Shown here: in pieces, positions 16,922 through 25,101 of the stretch
Layout of the letters: the number at the start of each line of letters is the position of its first letter
Position numbering within the stretch: position 1 is the first letter of the stretch
Source of the DNA: Candidatus Omnitrophota bacterium
GTDB lineage: Bacteria > Omnitrophota > Gorgyraeia > Duberdicusellales > Duberdicusellaceae
Assembly: GCA_016932855.1 (NCBI GenBank)
Contig: JAFGCB010000003.1
Location: forward strand, 1-40,127
Reading direction: 5' to 3'
Length of the DNA stretch: 40,127 nt
Notes under the pieces: generated by a model
Seen by the model: the letters and a program-made list of their open reading frames with translations, nothing else
The model's database searches: none
What the model was told of the DNA's origin: nothing
Position numbers and translations under genes: made by a program

Positions 16922-16955
16922 AATAAACCCTCTCCTGTTAAAGAGAGGGTTTATT
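16922..16955 (-). terminator. Terminator downstream of secreted-protein gene
   Basis: A perfect 13-bp stem (16922-16934 with 16943-16955) lies 10 bp beyond the stop of the 16965-18497 gene. On the minus strand it is followed by TTTAAC. The A/T ends make it usable in both directions. Confidence 0.75.
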
Positions 16956-16964
16956 TTATATAGT

Positions 16965-18497
16965 CTACTTTTTGTTTAAAAGCCTTAGGTCATCAAAAAA
17001 AGGTTCTTGACCGCCTCCTCCATTGTTTCCTGGACCACCAGCTGAATATATAGCTCCAGGCGGAAGTTGTCGGTCCGGAACTATAGAGGGGTCAAAGTTA
17101 GTACCCCAAGCCTGGTTAGTCCAGCATCCGCCGTTTGCAGCTATGTGGAGAGGGTCACTGCCGGGCACATACCAGTGATTAATAATGTGCGTCCAAGAAG
17201 CGTCTCCCCAGTTGGGTGAGTACATTATACCATCCATATGCAGCCATATTGTGGTGGGATTGCCATTTTCATCGTAGCCGCCATAACGCAGATCTGTCTT
17301 GGTCATATCGAAGTGAAAATCAAACTCTCCTCTGGGCCTTTGGTAATCATCAATATAATCAAGCCAGACGTTACCCAATGCTCCGCCGGTTACATTTCCA
17401 CCGCTAAAGGTTACCCAGTGGCCCCAGGAAGGATTTTGAGAGAATTCCGACCACTGCATGTTAAAATTGTAGGTGGTCGTGCCGCTATCTACCACTATCG
17501 TTCTTCCATCTCTTTCAAGCCTAACTTCTTCCCGCTTATACCAGGTATATTCCAAAGTAGCCATATCCTTTACACCCTGAGGCTCATCAGAGCTATAGCG
17601 GTAAGTCCAGCCTTCTTTTCTTAGGTAAACAGGTACCCGCTTACCATCGACCATTTGCGTCCGGCCGCTTATCCCGCCTTCAGCAACCAAAAGCATTTCC
17701 GGCTCCCGGCAATCAGGCGTACGTAACATCAGTTGATACTCCTGATAGAAACCAGATATGACCGAACCTCTCTGTTGAGTAAACTCTACATTGCGCTTAT
17801 GCAGGGTGCGGCTCCCATCATCATTTACCTTGTAGGTTTCGGATACACCCAAGCTTATACGGTAGTCTTCTTGCATCTTATTGCCTCTGGTGCTGTAGTA
17901 AATCAAGGTATACTTGGTGTTTACAATATAGCCCTCGCCTATTTCTGTTTCATACTGTCCGGTGTCAGGGTCGAATGCATAATACTTGTATTCTCCCCAC
18001 TCGGTAGAGGTCTCAATCTGAACAGTAATCATCCTGCCGCCGGGAAGAATGATATTGAAACTGCGCGTTGTCCTTTCTATGGTCAGCTCACCATCATTAA
18101 GCTTATTTTTTAAGTCCTCGGCTATATCCGTAAGCCCATTCGCAAAAAACAAGTAAACCAACCGCTCTTTACTTTCTTTGCAGAATTCGTAAAGAGAAAT
18201 CCCCAAATCATCAGCAAACCCTTGAGCTTCCTCCTTGCTTAACCCCCAGAGAGCAAGCTTTATTTCGATGAAAGCTTCGGGAGTTAACATATTCTCAAAA
18301 AGTTTGGAGGCTTCATCAACGGTTTTGGTTTCTACCCCCGGTCCTTTTTCTATATCATCTATAGGACGCTCAACCCCTGTGGGTTCGTCAGGAAGAGGTA
18401 TCCATTCTCTGGCCATAGCAAGAGATCCGGCTGTATTGAAAATAAGCAAACTAATAGCTACTAACCCGATTGTCTTAAGAAACTTTAACCTCGGCAT
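16965..18497 (-). CDS. Secreted protein, full-length paralogue of the window-edge gene
   Basis: This 510-residue protein begins with a signal peptide ending near residue 29 (SLAMA then REW). I recognise no named domain. Residues about 55-120 are helical and contain TPEAFIEIKLALWGLSKEEAQ, while the rest is beta-rich. Residues about 320-490 match the protein truncated at the left window edge (MATLEYTWYK, HWVTFSGGNVTGG, DGIMYSPNWGDASW and GGCWTNQAWGTN). The end is a Gly-rich linker (PGNNGGGGQEP) and a short tail. An upstream GAGGAGGG is a strong ribosome site. It is transcribed away from the NfeD gene across a 0.8 kb intergenic stretch with unusual repeats. A surface or matrix role is possible but unproven. 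Confidence 0.8.
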   Translation of the reverse strand: MPRLKFLKTIGLVAISLLIFNTAGSLAMAREWIPLPDEPTGVERPIDDIEKGPGVETKTVDEASKLFENMLTPEAFIEIKLALWGLSKEEAQGFADDLGISLYEFCKESKERLVYLFFANGLTDIAEDLKNKLNDGELTIERTTRSFNIILPGGRMITVQIETSTEWGEYKYYAFDPDTGQYETEIGEGYIVNTKYTLIYYSTRGNKMQEDYRISLGVSETYKVNDDGSRTLHKRNVEFTQQRGSVISGFYQEYQLMLRTPDCREPEMLLVAEGGISGRTQMVDGKRVPVYLRKEGWTYRYSSDEPQGVKDMATLEYTWYKREEVRLERDGRTIVVDSGTTTYNFNMQWSEFSQNPSWGHWVTFSGGNVTGGALGNVWLDYIDDYQRPRGEFDFHFDMTKTDLRYGGYDENGNPTTIWLHMDGIMYSPNWGDASWTHIINHWYVPGSDPLHIAANGGCWTNQAWGTNFDPSIVPDRQLPPGAIYSAGGPGNNGGGGQEPFFDDLRLLNKK

Positions 18498-18575
18498 AAC
18501 ACACCCTCCTCTCGGTATAAAAAGACCCTGGAAGGTCCCCCTGCTTTAAGATAGCTCCCAATTTATATATAAATC

Positions 18576-18590
18576 CCCGTGGCTCAAGGG
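18576..18590 (-). repeat. CCCTTGAGCCACGGG hairpin motif, copy 1
   Basis: On the minus strand UCCC/GGGA arms enclose the loop UUGAGCCAC. It is directly followed by the AT-rich block ATTTATATATAAATT, about 80 nt before the secreted-protein start. Confidence 0.6.
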
Positions 18591-18709
18591 AAAAATAGCC
18601 TGCTAAAAAAGTTTTTTAGGCCAAAACAAAGCGAATCAGCGTAAAAACTTCGTGATTATTATTATAGAAATACTAAATAAACTTTATTTCTTAAGAAGCC
18701 TCCTAAACT

Positions 18710-18755
18710 AAAAAAGGGGCTGCTCTTCTATGTAATCAATAGAAGAAACACCCCC
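18710..18755 (-). terminator. Intrinsic terminator inside the intergenic region
   Basis: On the minus strand GGGG, a small internal loop and an 8-bp stem (18739-18746 with 18724-18731) close on CCCC, followed by six T. No protein gene precedes it, so it should end a short RNA or a leader. Confidence 0.7.
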
Positions 18756-18786
18756 TCTCTGTATCTGTCCAAATTTTCTGTAATTT

Positions 18787-18801
18787 CCCGTGGCTTAAGG
18801 G
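18787..18801 (-). repeat. CCCTTAAGCCACGGG hairpin motif, copy 2
   Basis: On the minus strand UUUCCC/GGGAAA form a perfect 6-bp stem around UUAAGCCAC. The terminator at 18710-18755 lies about 30 nt further on. Confidence 0.6.
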
Positions 18802-18927
18802 AAAGTTTGTATTCAAGGATAACATACGCTTAATCAAAAAACAATCCGGTAAAGACCTTTTTTTGAAAGCGCTTTCTTAGATCATTATCCTTTTGAATAT
18901 AAAAGCCGGTTAAAGCGAAAAAGTAAT

Positions 18928-18954
18928 GCCGGGTTGCCTAAAAGGCAACCCGGC
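18928..18954. repeat. Perfect 11-bp GC-rich hairpin
   Basis: GCCGGGTTGCC (18928-18938) and GGCAACCCGGC (18944-18954) flank TAAAA. No T run follows on the plus strand. On the minus strand a TTTTT occurs 5 nt after the stem, so a minus-strand terminator is possible. Confidence 0.7.
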
Positions 18955-19262
18955 GGCCCATCTAAAAGCCCGCTCCGCTTAAGCAAAGTAAGCCTTTTTT
19001 GGGCCCGTGGCTTTCCTTACCCAAAAAATAAATCAGAGTAAGGCATTTTTTTCACAATAAGCATGTGAACCTTTATAAAAAGAGCGCAAAGAAACTCCTA
19101 GCGTCTTTTAATTATTTTCCCGTATATATTTAATTATCCCGTGGTTTTGGAAAAGTCGGAAGATTATCATAACATTCGGAAATATATTATTGCAACTAAA
19201 GGAACTGACTTTTGTTTTACTAAAAAGGCTAAAAATAGCTGTTTATAATGACTATATAGATA

Positions 19263-19290
19263 TTGACGGATGAAAAACAAAAAGTATAAT
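19263..19290 (+). promoter_or_regulatory. Promoter for the NfeD-stomatin operon, leaderless geometry
   Basis: TTGACG (19263-19268) and a perfect TATAAT (19285-19290) are 16 bp apart. The ATG at 19297 lies 6 nt after the -10, so the mRNA would begin on or beside the start codon. The upstream ATG at 19270 falls in the promoter spacer and should not be translated. Confidence 0.7.
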
Positions 19291-19296
19291 AGGGTA

Positions 19297-20580
19297 ATGA
19301 AAAAACTCTCGGTCTTACTAGCCTTTTTTCTTGTAATTACTGCCGGCTTAGCCTACAGCCAAAACATTAAAGTAATCACCCTCAAAGACTACATAATAAA
19401 CCCGGTTTCCGAGGAATATATAAAAGAAAACATCACTAAGGCAGAAGAAGAAAATTCTTCAGCACTTATTATCCGCTTGAATACTCCCGGAGGGCTTCTT
19501 AAATCAACCCAGAATATTGTAAAAGATATCCTTAACGCCAGAATACCGGTAATCGTCTACATCTGGCCTAAGGGCGCAAGGGCAGCTTCTGCCGGAACCT
19601 TTATCGGCTATGCCTCGTCAATCCTGGCAATGGCACCCTCAACCCATATAGGAGCGGCTCACCCGGTATTAGGAGGCGGTTCCTGGGGTAAAGTCTCCAA
19701 AGAGATGCAGGACAAAATAATGAACGATACCTTAGCCTGGGCCGAGAATATTGCCGAAGAAAAACACAGGCCCCTGGACTTCCTAAAAGAGGCGATAGAA
19801 GAAAGCACCTCTGTAACCGAGAAAGAAGCCTTAAAAAGAAAAGTGATTGATTTAGTAGCCCAGGATTTAGACGACCTCCTGCGTAAAATAGAAAATAAAA
19901 AAATAATTATCGCCGATAAAGAAATTATCTTCAGTTCAAAAAATTCTCAGCTTGAGCTCACAGAGCTGTCCGGCCGGCAAAAATTCTTAAACGCCTTGCT
20001 CGACCCCAATATAGCATATCTACTTTTCACCTTGGGGTTCCTAGGTCTTATTTTTGAAGTAACCCACCCCGGGTTCGGCTTTCCGGGGATTGCCGGAGTA
20101 ATCTGCATAATACTTGCTTTATACGCCTTCTCGGTTCTTCCGGTAAATTATGCCGGATTAGCCTTAATAATCCTGGCGGTAATATTTTTTATTGTCGAAG
20201 CTTTTACGCCTACTTTCGGGCTGTTTACCCTGGCAGGCCTGGCCTGCTTTATCTTAGGCTCGGTAATGCTGTTCCGGGGGCCTGAAACTTTCCGGGTATC
20301 AGTAAAAGTAATACTTCCCCTGGCGGTTAGCATATCTTTATGGAGCGTATTTATCCTGGGCAAGGTCTTACAGGTACGCCTTAAAAAGCCTCAAACCGGA
20401 AAAGAAGCTCTTTTGGGCGAAACAGGCTTAGCCTTAAGCGATATACACAAGGAAGGTAAAGTTTCTATTCACGGCGAATTATGGGATGCCAAAAGCAAGG
20501 AAGAGATAAGCCAGGGAGAGGAGGTAGAAATAATAGATATTAAGGGCTTGGTTTTAGAGGTTAAAAAGAAAGGAGTATAA
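19297..20580 (+). CDS. NfeD-family membrane serine protease (ClpP-class, long form)
   Basis: This is a 427-residue protein. A signal peptide (MKKLSVLLAFFLVITAGLAYSQ) is followed by a ClpP/SppA-like protease domain (about residues 25-215). The motif LNTPGG precedes the nucleophile S98 in ARAASAGTF, and a Lys in QDKIMNDTLAW is the candidate base. Four or so membrane helices (about 235-355) follow, then a C-terminal OB-fold NfeD domain (GKEALLGETGLALSDI and HGELWDAKSKEEI). Family members cleave hydrophobic segments of stomatin-like partners in membrane quality control. The stomatin gene begins 3 bp after its stop, the classic pair. The start at 19297 is chosen from the promoter position; an in-frame ATG at 19270 would add 9 residues. 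Confidence 0.93.
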   Translation: MKKLSVLLAFFLVITAGLAYSQNIKVITLKDYIINPVSEEYIKENITKAEEENSSALIIRLNTPGGLLKSTQNIVKDILNARIPVIVYIWPKGARAASAGTFIGYASSILAMAPSTHIGAAHPVLGGGSWGKVSKEMQDKIMNDTLAWAENIAEEKHRPLDFLKEAIEESTSVTEKEALKRKVIDLVAQDLDDLLRKIENKKIIIADKEIIFSSKNSQLELTELSGRQKFLNALLDPNIAYLLFTLGFLGLIFEVTHPGFGFPGIAGVICIILALYAFSVLPVNYAGLALIILAVIFFIVEAFTPTFGLFTLAGLACFILGSVMLFRGPETFRVSVKVILPLAVSISLWSVFILGKVLQVRLKKPQTGKEALLGETGLALSDIHKEGKVSIHGELWDAKSKEEISQGEEVEIIDIKGLVLEVKKKGV

Positions 20581-20583
20581 AAT

Positions 20584-21321
20584 ATGTTAAGAACAATTCT
20601 TATTTTAGGGTTTTTTTACGTAATAAGCTGCATTAAGATCATAAAAGAATACGAAAGAGCGGTAATATTTAGACTGGGACGGGTATTAAGCCAGGCCAAG
20701 GGACCGGGGGTATTCTTTGTCTTATGGCCCATTGATAAAATGATGAAGGTTTCTTTGCGCACAGTAACCCTGGACGTTCCTCCCCAGGATATCATTACTA
20801 AAGATAATGTTTCGGTAAAAGTAAATGCTGTTATCTATTACAGGATTATGGATCCGGTCAAATCAATCATTGAAGTGGAAGACTACGACTTCGCAACCAG
20901 CCAGATTTCCCAGACAACCCTTAGAAGCGTAGTAGGTCAGGTGGATTTAGACGAGCTTTTGTCTAACCGGGAGAAGATAAACGCTTCACTGCAGTCGATA
21001 ATCGATAAACAGACCGACCCCTGGGGCATAAAAGTATCAGTGGTTGAAATAAAGCACGTTGATTTACCCCAGGAAATGCAGAGAGCCATGGCCCGCCAGG
21101 CTGAGGCAGAAAGAGAAAGAAGAGCAAAGATTATTGCTGCAGAAGGTGAATTCCAGGCCGCTGATAAACTGACCCAGGCCGCTAAAGTGGTGGAAGAACA
21201 TCCCATAGCTCTTCAGATGAGATACCTGCAAACCTTGATTGAGATGTCCTCTGAGCGCTCATCAACCATAGTATTTCCTATTCCCTTGGATATATTAAAC
21301 GTTTTTAAGAAGGAAAAATAG
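20584..21321 (+). CDS. Stomatin/slipin SPFH-domain protein
   Basis: This 245-residue membrane-associated protein has a short N-terminal hydrophobic anchor (about residues 3-18), an SPFH domain ([14 protein letters not shown], then [13 protein letters not shown] and [24 protein letters not shown]), a charged helix ([25 protein letters not shown]) and a C-terminal segment ending IPLDILNVF. It would oligomerise at the cytoplasmic membrane and serve as partner or substrate of the upstream NfeD protease. AAAGGAGTATAAAAT ahead of the ATG supplies a ribosome site. It is convergent with the symporter gene. Confidence 0.95.
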   Translation: MLRTILILGFFYVISCIKIIKEYERAVIFRLGRVLSQAKGPGVFFVLWPIDKMMKVSLRTVTLDVPPQDIITKDNVSVKVNAVIYYRIMDPVKSIIEVEDYDFATSQISQTTLRSVVGQVDLDELLSNREKINASLQSIIDKQTDPWGIKVSVVEIKHVDLPQEMQRAMARQAEAERERRAKIIAAEGEFQAADKLTQAAKVVEEHPIALQMRYLQTLIEMSSERSSTIVFPIPLDILNVFKKEK

Positions 21322-21362
21322 GGCGAGAAGGCTTGCGGCCTAATTTTGCTTTTCTTAAAAGA

Positions 21363-22874
21363 TTAATGCTGCTCGCGGCGGGAAGGTTCTATTTTCCAAC
21401 TCCGGCCGGATACGATAAGAGCGAAAGCAAGAGTATAGATTAACCAGTCTTTGCCGATAATAACCAGGGATAAAACCGGGTAGCCCTCGTAAGGTAAGCT
21501 AAATTCTTTAATCAGGGAATTAACAAGCAGGACCACCAGGACAAGAGGAATGATTACTCTTACCTGAAAATCCCAGGCTTTGGGCACGCTTACCAGAGAA
21601 GTATGTCTTATATGCTCTCTGAGCTTTTTTGCCTTATACATCCAGCCTACGATAAGACACTCAAAAATAGCCGCTATAACCAGGCCGTACTGGGTAAGAA
21701 AATGGTCTACTATATCCAGCCAGAAAAGTCCGCTCTGGGCGGTAAAGATAATGCTGCCTAAAAATCCGGTGACGCAAAGTATGGAAACAATAATCTTTCT
21801 GGGATAATGAAACTTATCCACAATCCCCGAAGTAAAAGCTTCCAGTATGGATATTGACGAAGAAAGCCCGGCAATAACTAAGCTTCCGAAGAAAAGCATA
21901 CCGAAAATCTGGGAAAAAGCCGGAAGCAGGCTTATGGCTTTAGGAAAAGCTACAAAAGCAAGGCCTATTGACTGGGAAACAACCTTGCTTACCGGCTGAG
22001 AAGTCGCCTGGGCCATATATCCTAGAACCGCAAATACCCCAAAACCCGCGAAGACAGAGAAAAAACAATTGGTAAAGCTTATGGCGATAGAATCTTTGAC
22101 AATCTCGGTCTTGCGGGGTAAATAGGAGGCATAAGCAATCATGATCCCGAAGCCTAAGCTTAAAGTAAAAAATATCTGGGAAAAGGCATCAATCCAGACG
22201 CCCATATCTTTTAGTTTACTAAAGTCCGGCTTTATATAAACCAATACTCCCTGCCCGGCTCCGGGAAGCCTTAGGCTCCATAAGGAAAGCAGAGCCACCA
22301 GGCCGAATAAAACCGGCATAAATATCTTATTAGCCCGCTCAAGGCCCTTCTCTACTCCGGAGAAGACAATAAACCAGTTAAGAAACCAAACCGCGGCCAA
22401 GGAGAAAAGAATAGGACTTCTTATATCGCCAACCTGGAAAGGAGAAGAACCGACCATTAAGAATTTCTTGAAGAAAAAAGTATCGGGGTCTAGGCCCCAG
22501 GAAAGATTAAAAGAGTAGAAAAAGAAATTAAGGCACCAGGCGATTACTACGGAATAGTAAAGAACTATCCCGAACATGACGAATATTATCTGCCACCAGC
22601 CCAGCCACTCCCAGTGTTTATTAACCGTGGCATAGGAAGCCGGGGCTGAGCCTCTCATCTTGTGGCCTAAGCCTATCTCTAAAATCATAAGAGGAATTCC
22701 TACCACAAGAAGAGCCGTAAAATAAGGGATAAGAAAAGCTCCTCCCCCATTTTTATAGCAAAGATAGGGGAAGCGCCAGATATTTCCTAAACCGATAGCT
22801 GAACCAATCGCAGCTAATAAAAAGCCTACGCGACTTTTCCACTGCGGTCTATGATGAACAAGCTGACCGGACAT
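21363..22874 (-). CDS. Sodium-dependent transporter, NSS/SNF family
   Basis: This is a 503-residue, roughly 12-helix inner-membrane symporter. The TM1 signature GFLLAAIGSAIGLGNIWRFPYLCYKNGGGAF splits here around GSAIGLGN, which forms the sodium and substrate sites in LeuT-like folds. The TM6 region reads DAFSQIFFTLSLGFGIMIAYASY. Bacterial members of this size usually import amino acids with sodium; the substrate cannot be read from sequence. It is followed on the same strand by nothing close, and preceded by the DUF4870 gene 53 bp upstream, so the two could share a transcript. Confidence 0.93.
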   Translation of the reverse strand: MSGQLVHHRPQWKSRVGFLLAAIGSAIGLGNIWRFPYLCYKNGGGAFLIPYFTALLVVGIPLMILEIGLGHKMRGSAPASYATVNKHWEWLGWWQIIFVMFGIVLYYSVVIAWCLNFFFYSFNLSWGLDPDTFFFKKFLMVGSSPFQVGDIRSPILFSLAAVWFLNWFIVFSGVEKGLERANKIFMPVLFGLVALLSLWSLRLPGAGQGVLVYIKPDFSKLKDMGVWIDAFSQIFFTLSLGFGIMIAYASYLPRKTEIVKDSIAISFTNCFFSVFAGFGVFAVLGYMAQATSQPVSKVVSQSIGLAFVAFPKAISLLPAFSQIFGMLFFGSLVIAGLSSSISILEAFTSGIVDKFHYPRKIIVSILCVTGFLGSIIFTAQSGLFWLDIVDHFLTQYGLVIAAIFECLIVGWMYKAKKLREHIRHTSLVSVPKAWDFQVRVIIPLVLVVLLVNSLIKEFSLPYEGYPVLSLVIIGKDWLIYTLAFALIVSGRSWKIEPSRREQH

Positions 22875-22927
22875 AAACCAACACCCAAAATTAAGGGTTT
22901 AAAAATTAAAAAGCAGGGTATTACAGA

Positions 22928-23251
22928 TTAAATATGCTTGTCCGCTATATCTGCGGCTATAGGCAGCCTTACTGTCTTTCCCTGGAAAGACTGGATCATA
23001 AGCACCAGCCAAAGCACAAAGCTTAGAATCCCTACTATAGGAATTAATACCCACCCTATAATAGGAATGAACCCTAAGACGAAAACTATGACGTTAAGTC
23101 CGCCGAAAGTGATAATCGACTGCATGGCATTGAATCGCACGGTCTTATTGTCTTTCTCAATAAGAAAGAAGATAAGCCCGGTTACCCAGCCGGCCAAATA
23201 ACACAATAAGCAAGCTACGTTTTCCTGCAATCCGGTTGAAGTCTTCTCCAT
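22928..23251 (-). CDS. DUF4870/Tic20-like small membrane protein
   Basis: This 107-residue protein has about three membrane helices. The conserved early part ENVACLLCYLAGWVTGLIFFLIEKDNKTVRFNAMQS is typical of DUF4870. Function of the family is not established. A strong GAGGAGG ribosome site precedes the ATG. The symporter gene follows on the same strand. Confidence 0.85.
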   Translation of the reverse strand: MEKTSTGLQENVACLLCYLAGWVTGLIFFLIEKDNKTVRFNAMQSIITFGGLNVIVFVLGFIPIIGWVLIPIVGILSFVLWLVLMIQSFQGKTVRLPIAADIADKHI

Positions 23252-23403
23252 AAGAAACCTCCTCTCTAACTAGATCGTATTTATAACTTTCCCTAAAAAT
23301 AATACCTCATTACCCTTTCCAAGTCCAGTAATTTTTAAGTTCCGTAAAGTAAACGTTTCCTGGATTTGCTCCGTCTTATCTTAAAAAAAGGCTTAATTTA
23401 TGC

Positions 23404-23409
23404 TATACT
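23404..23409 (+). promoter_or_regulatory. Possible extended -10 promoter
   Basis: TGCTATACT gives an extended -10 ending at 23409. The candidate -35 (TTAAAA at 23381) is weak. It would give a leader of about 65 nt for the gene at 23483, which has a strong Shine-Dalgarno sequence. Confidence 0.35.
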
Positions 23410-23482
23410 TATCTGAGACCGTATCTTTAAACCACAGCCTCACTGCAATAGTTAATCCTACCACAGGAAAAGGGGGTAACTT

Positions 23483-25084
23483 ATGAAATACCTCCTAATC
23501 TTAAATAAAAAAACAGTAAGATGCATAATAGCGGCCTTGGCGCCGGCAGCCGTCTTCTTCTCAATGATGAACCTGGCCACCCGGGTCAATGCTACTGAAT
23601 TATATTATCGGCCTTCCCGGCGCATGGCTGAAATGAGAGAAGACCAAACCATATATCCTATAGAACTGCTGTTGATTATGAACAGTCAAGCTGTGCCCTT
23701 GGCAGATAATTTCGATTTGGAGAAAGTCCTGTCCAACCAAGCGTTTAATCCCCTGATTGCCCAATACAGTAAGCCGATAATCTCTAAAATAGTAACGGCC
23801 TGCCTTGAGGAAAATCTTGATATAGACGCGCTTGTCTCTTTTTTGAATAATTTACCCGAGGGGAGCACAAGGGCAACCTGCAAAAAACTCCCCCAAGCTC
23901 TACAAGCCCTATCTGATACGGGAATGAATAAAGATGATATATTTCCTTTCCTTGAGACAACTTTTGACTCTTTTACGCAAAGCTCTCTGGCCCTGGAAGA
24001 AATGATGGCAATGACGCAGGTTATCCAGGAACAAAACCTTCTTCAAGAAGATTCTTTAAGCCTTTTAAAACTCCTTGGGGATGAAAGCCCTTTTATTCGC
24101 GCAAGCGCGCTCATGGTTTTAGGCCTTCGAAAAGATAATCCCGAAGAACTCATGACCGTTTCGCTTGGATTATTGAATGAAAATCACCGCCTGGGTCGGG
24201 CAGTTGCTACCTGGAACTTGCTTAAAATGGAAGGGCCTTTTAGTTTAGAAATACTTGCTTTCTACGCAAACACCCTCAGCGAACTAAAGGGCTGCCTTAC
24301 GCAAGCATTGCCCAACTCACCGGAAAACATAGTCAAAAGAGTAAAGATGGTTACTTTCCTCTTAAGGCTTGAGCCGATAATCAAGCACATAGACCCCGAC
24401 CAGCCTCTTTTTGTTCAGGAAACCTACGCAAAACTTGATGAAAAATACAATTACAGAGTCAAACAAATTTTAGGCTGGATTAACTCTGAGGAGGAACTGC
24501 CGGTTGTAGATTGGGTTATTAGCGCGGCGACAAGCGCAACCCGGAGAGCTCAAGAGCTGGGCTATAACATTACTATAACCCCCTACTTTCTTTATGCAGC
24601 AGCAATTGCCGAGGGTTTCGGCGACTGGATGGATAATGAATATTACGGCCATGAAAACAAAAATGAGCTTAAAGGAAATTTAGCTGATATGATAGGCCTG
24701 CATCACTGGAGCCAGGGGATAAAAGAAGAGCTTGAAGAACTTAAAAGTCTCGGTTTTATAGATAGGGATATGCAAATAGACAGCCCTGCTACGGGCCAAG
24801 AGGCGCTTGAGGTAATGGCGGCTCTTTTATTCTTAAGAGGCCGACTATTTCTTAACGAAGCAAGGGGGCGACAAATGGACTCTACTGAAATAAATTTCTT
24901 TACCTATGCTTATTACAACGTCCCCGAAACTGCAAGAAGTCTCTTTAAAAAAAGATATGCTTCTAGGTTTGAAGAATTGATTCGTTGGGATGGCGCTGAA
25001 ACAATTAATTCAGTAAGATGTAACGCCATAAGGACAATTTCCCAGGAAGAATCTCTTCTAAAACTGGGCGTATTTGCACCCTGA
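23483..25084 (+). CDS. Unknown exported helical-repeat-like protein
   Basis: This 533-residue protein is not recognised. It has an N-terminal signal-like helix (about residues 12-38, ending RVNA before TELYY). The body is nearly all alpha-helical. Residues about 190-300 (DESPFIRASALMVLGLRKD, then GRAVATWNLLKMEGPF) resemble HEAT-type repeats. The C-terminal 200 residues have ITPYFLYAAAIAEGFGDWMDNEY and FFTYAYYNVPETARSLFKKR. These loosely recall lysozyme-like segments, but no catalytic pattern could be fixed. AGGGGG at proper distance supports the ATG. It appears monocistronic and converges with the ferritin-VIT gene. Confidence 0.8.
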   Translation: MKYLLILNKKTVRCIIAALAPAAVFFSMMNLATRVNATELYYRPSRRMAEMREDQTIYPIELLLIMNSQAVPLADNFDLEKVLSNQAFNPLIAQYSKPIISKIVTACLEENLDIDALVSFLNNLPEGSTRATCKKLPQALQALSDTGMNKDDIFPFLETTFDSFTQSSLALEEMMAMTQVIQEQNLLQEDSLSLLKLLGDESPFIRASALMVLGLRKDNPEELMTVSLGLLNENHRLGRAVATWNLLKMEGPFSLEILAFYANTLSELKGCLTQALPNSPENIVKRVKMVTFLLRLEPIIKHIDPDQPLFVQETYAKLDEKYNYRVKQILGWINSEEELPVVDWVISAATSATRRAQELGYNITITPYFLYAAAIAEGFGDWMDNEYYGHENKNELKGNLADMIGLHHWSQGIKEELEELKSLGFIDRDMQIDSPATGQEALEVMAALLFLRGRLFLNEARGRQMDSTEINFFTYAYYNVPETARSLFKKRYASRFEELIRWDGAETINSVRCNAIRTISQEESLLKLGVFAP

Positions 25085-25101
25085 AAATAACTTAATATAT
25101 C

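Larger units (their letters stand above)
18498..19262. other. Long intergenic region with CCCGTGG motifs and hairpins
   Basis: No ORF with coding character was found here. CCCGTGG occurs at 18576, 18787, 19004 and 19138, with two copies extended to CCCGTGGCTYAAGGG. A perfect 11-bp hairpin lies at 18928-18954, an A/T-rich hairpin at about 18598-18622, and a minus-strand terminator at 18710-18755. A terminator some 200 bp ahead of the secreted-protein start, with no gene upstream of it, suggests an attenuated leader or one or more small minus-strand RNAs. Confidence 0.6.

Noticed and set aside
17733-18113. Plus-strand ORFs opposite the secreted-protein gene
   Set aside because: The minus-strand gene has a signal peptide, a ribosome site, a terminator and a paralogue; the opposite frames have none of these.
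18928-18954. Strong hairpins near 18.9 kb and 27.4-27.5 kb as CRISPR repeats
   Set aside because: There is no regular spacing, no repeated identical unit with unique spacers, and no cas gene.
18570-19022. The AAGCCACGGG stretches on the minus strand recall part of the cyclic di-GMP-I (GEMM) riboswitch
   Set aside because: The other required parts (GCAAA/GACGCAA segments, the GAAA-loop helix and the receptor) could not be found at any copy, so the likeness is limited to about ten bases.
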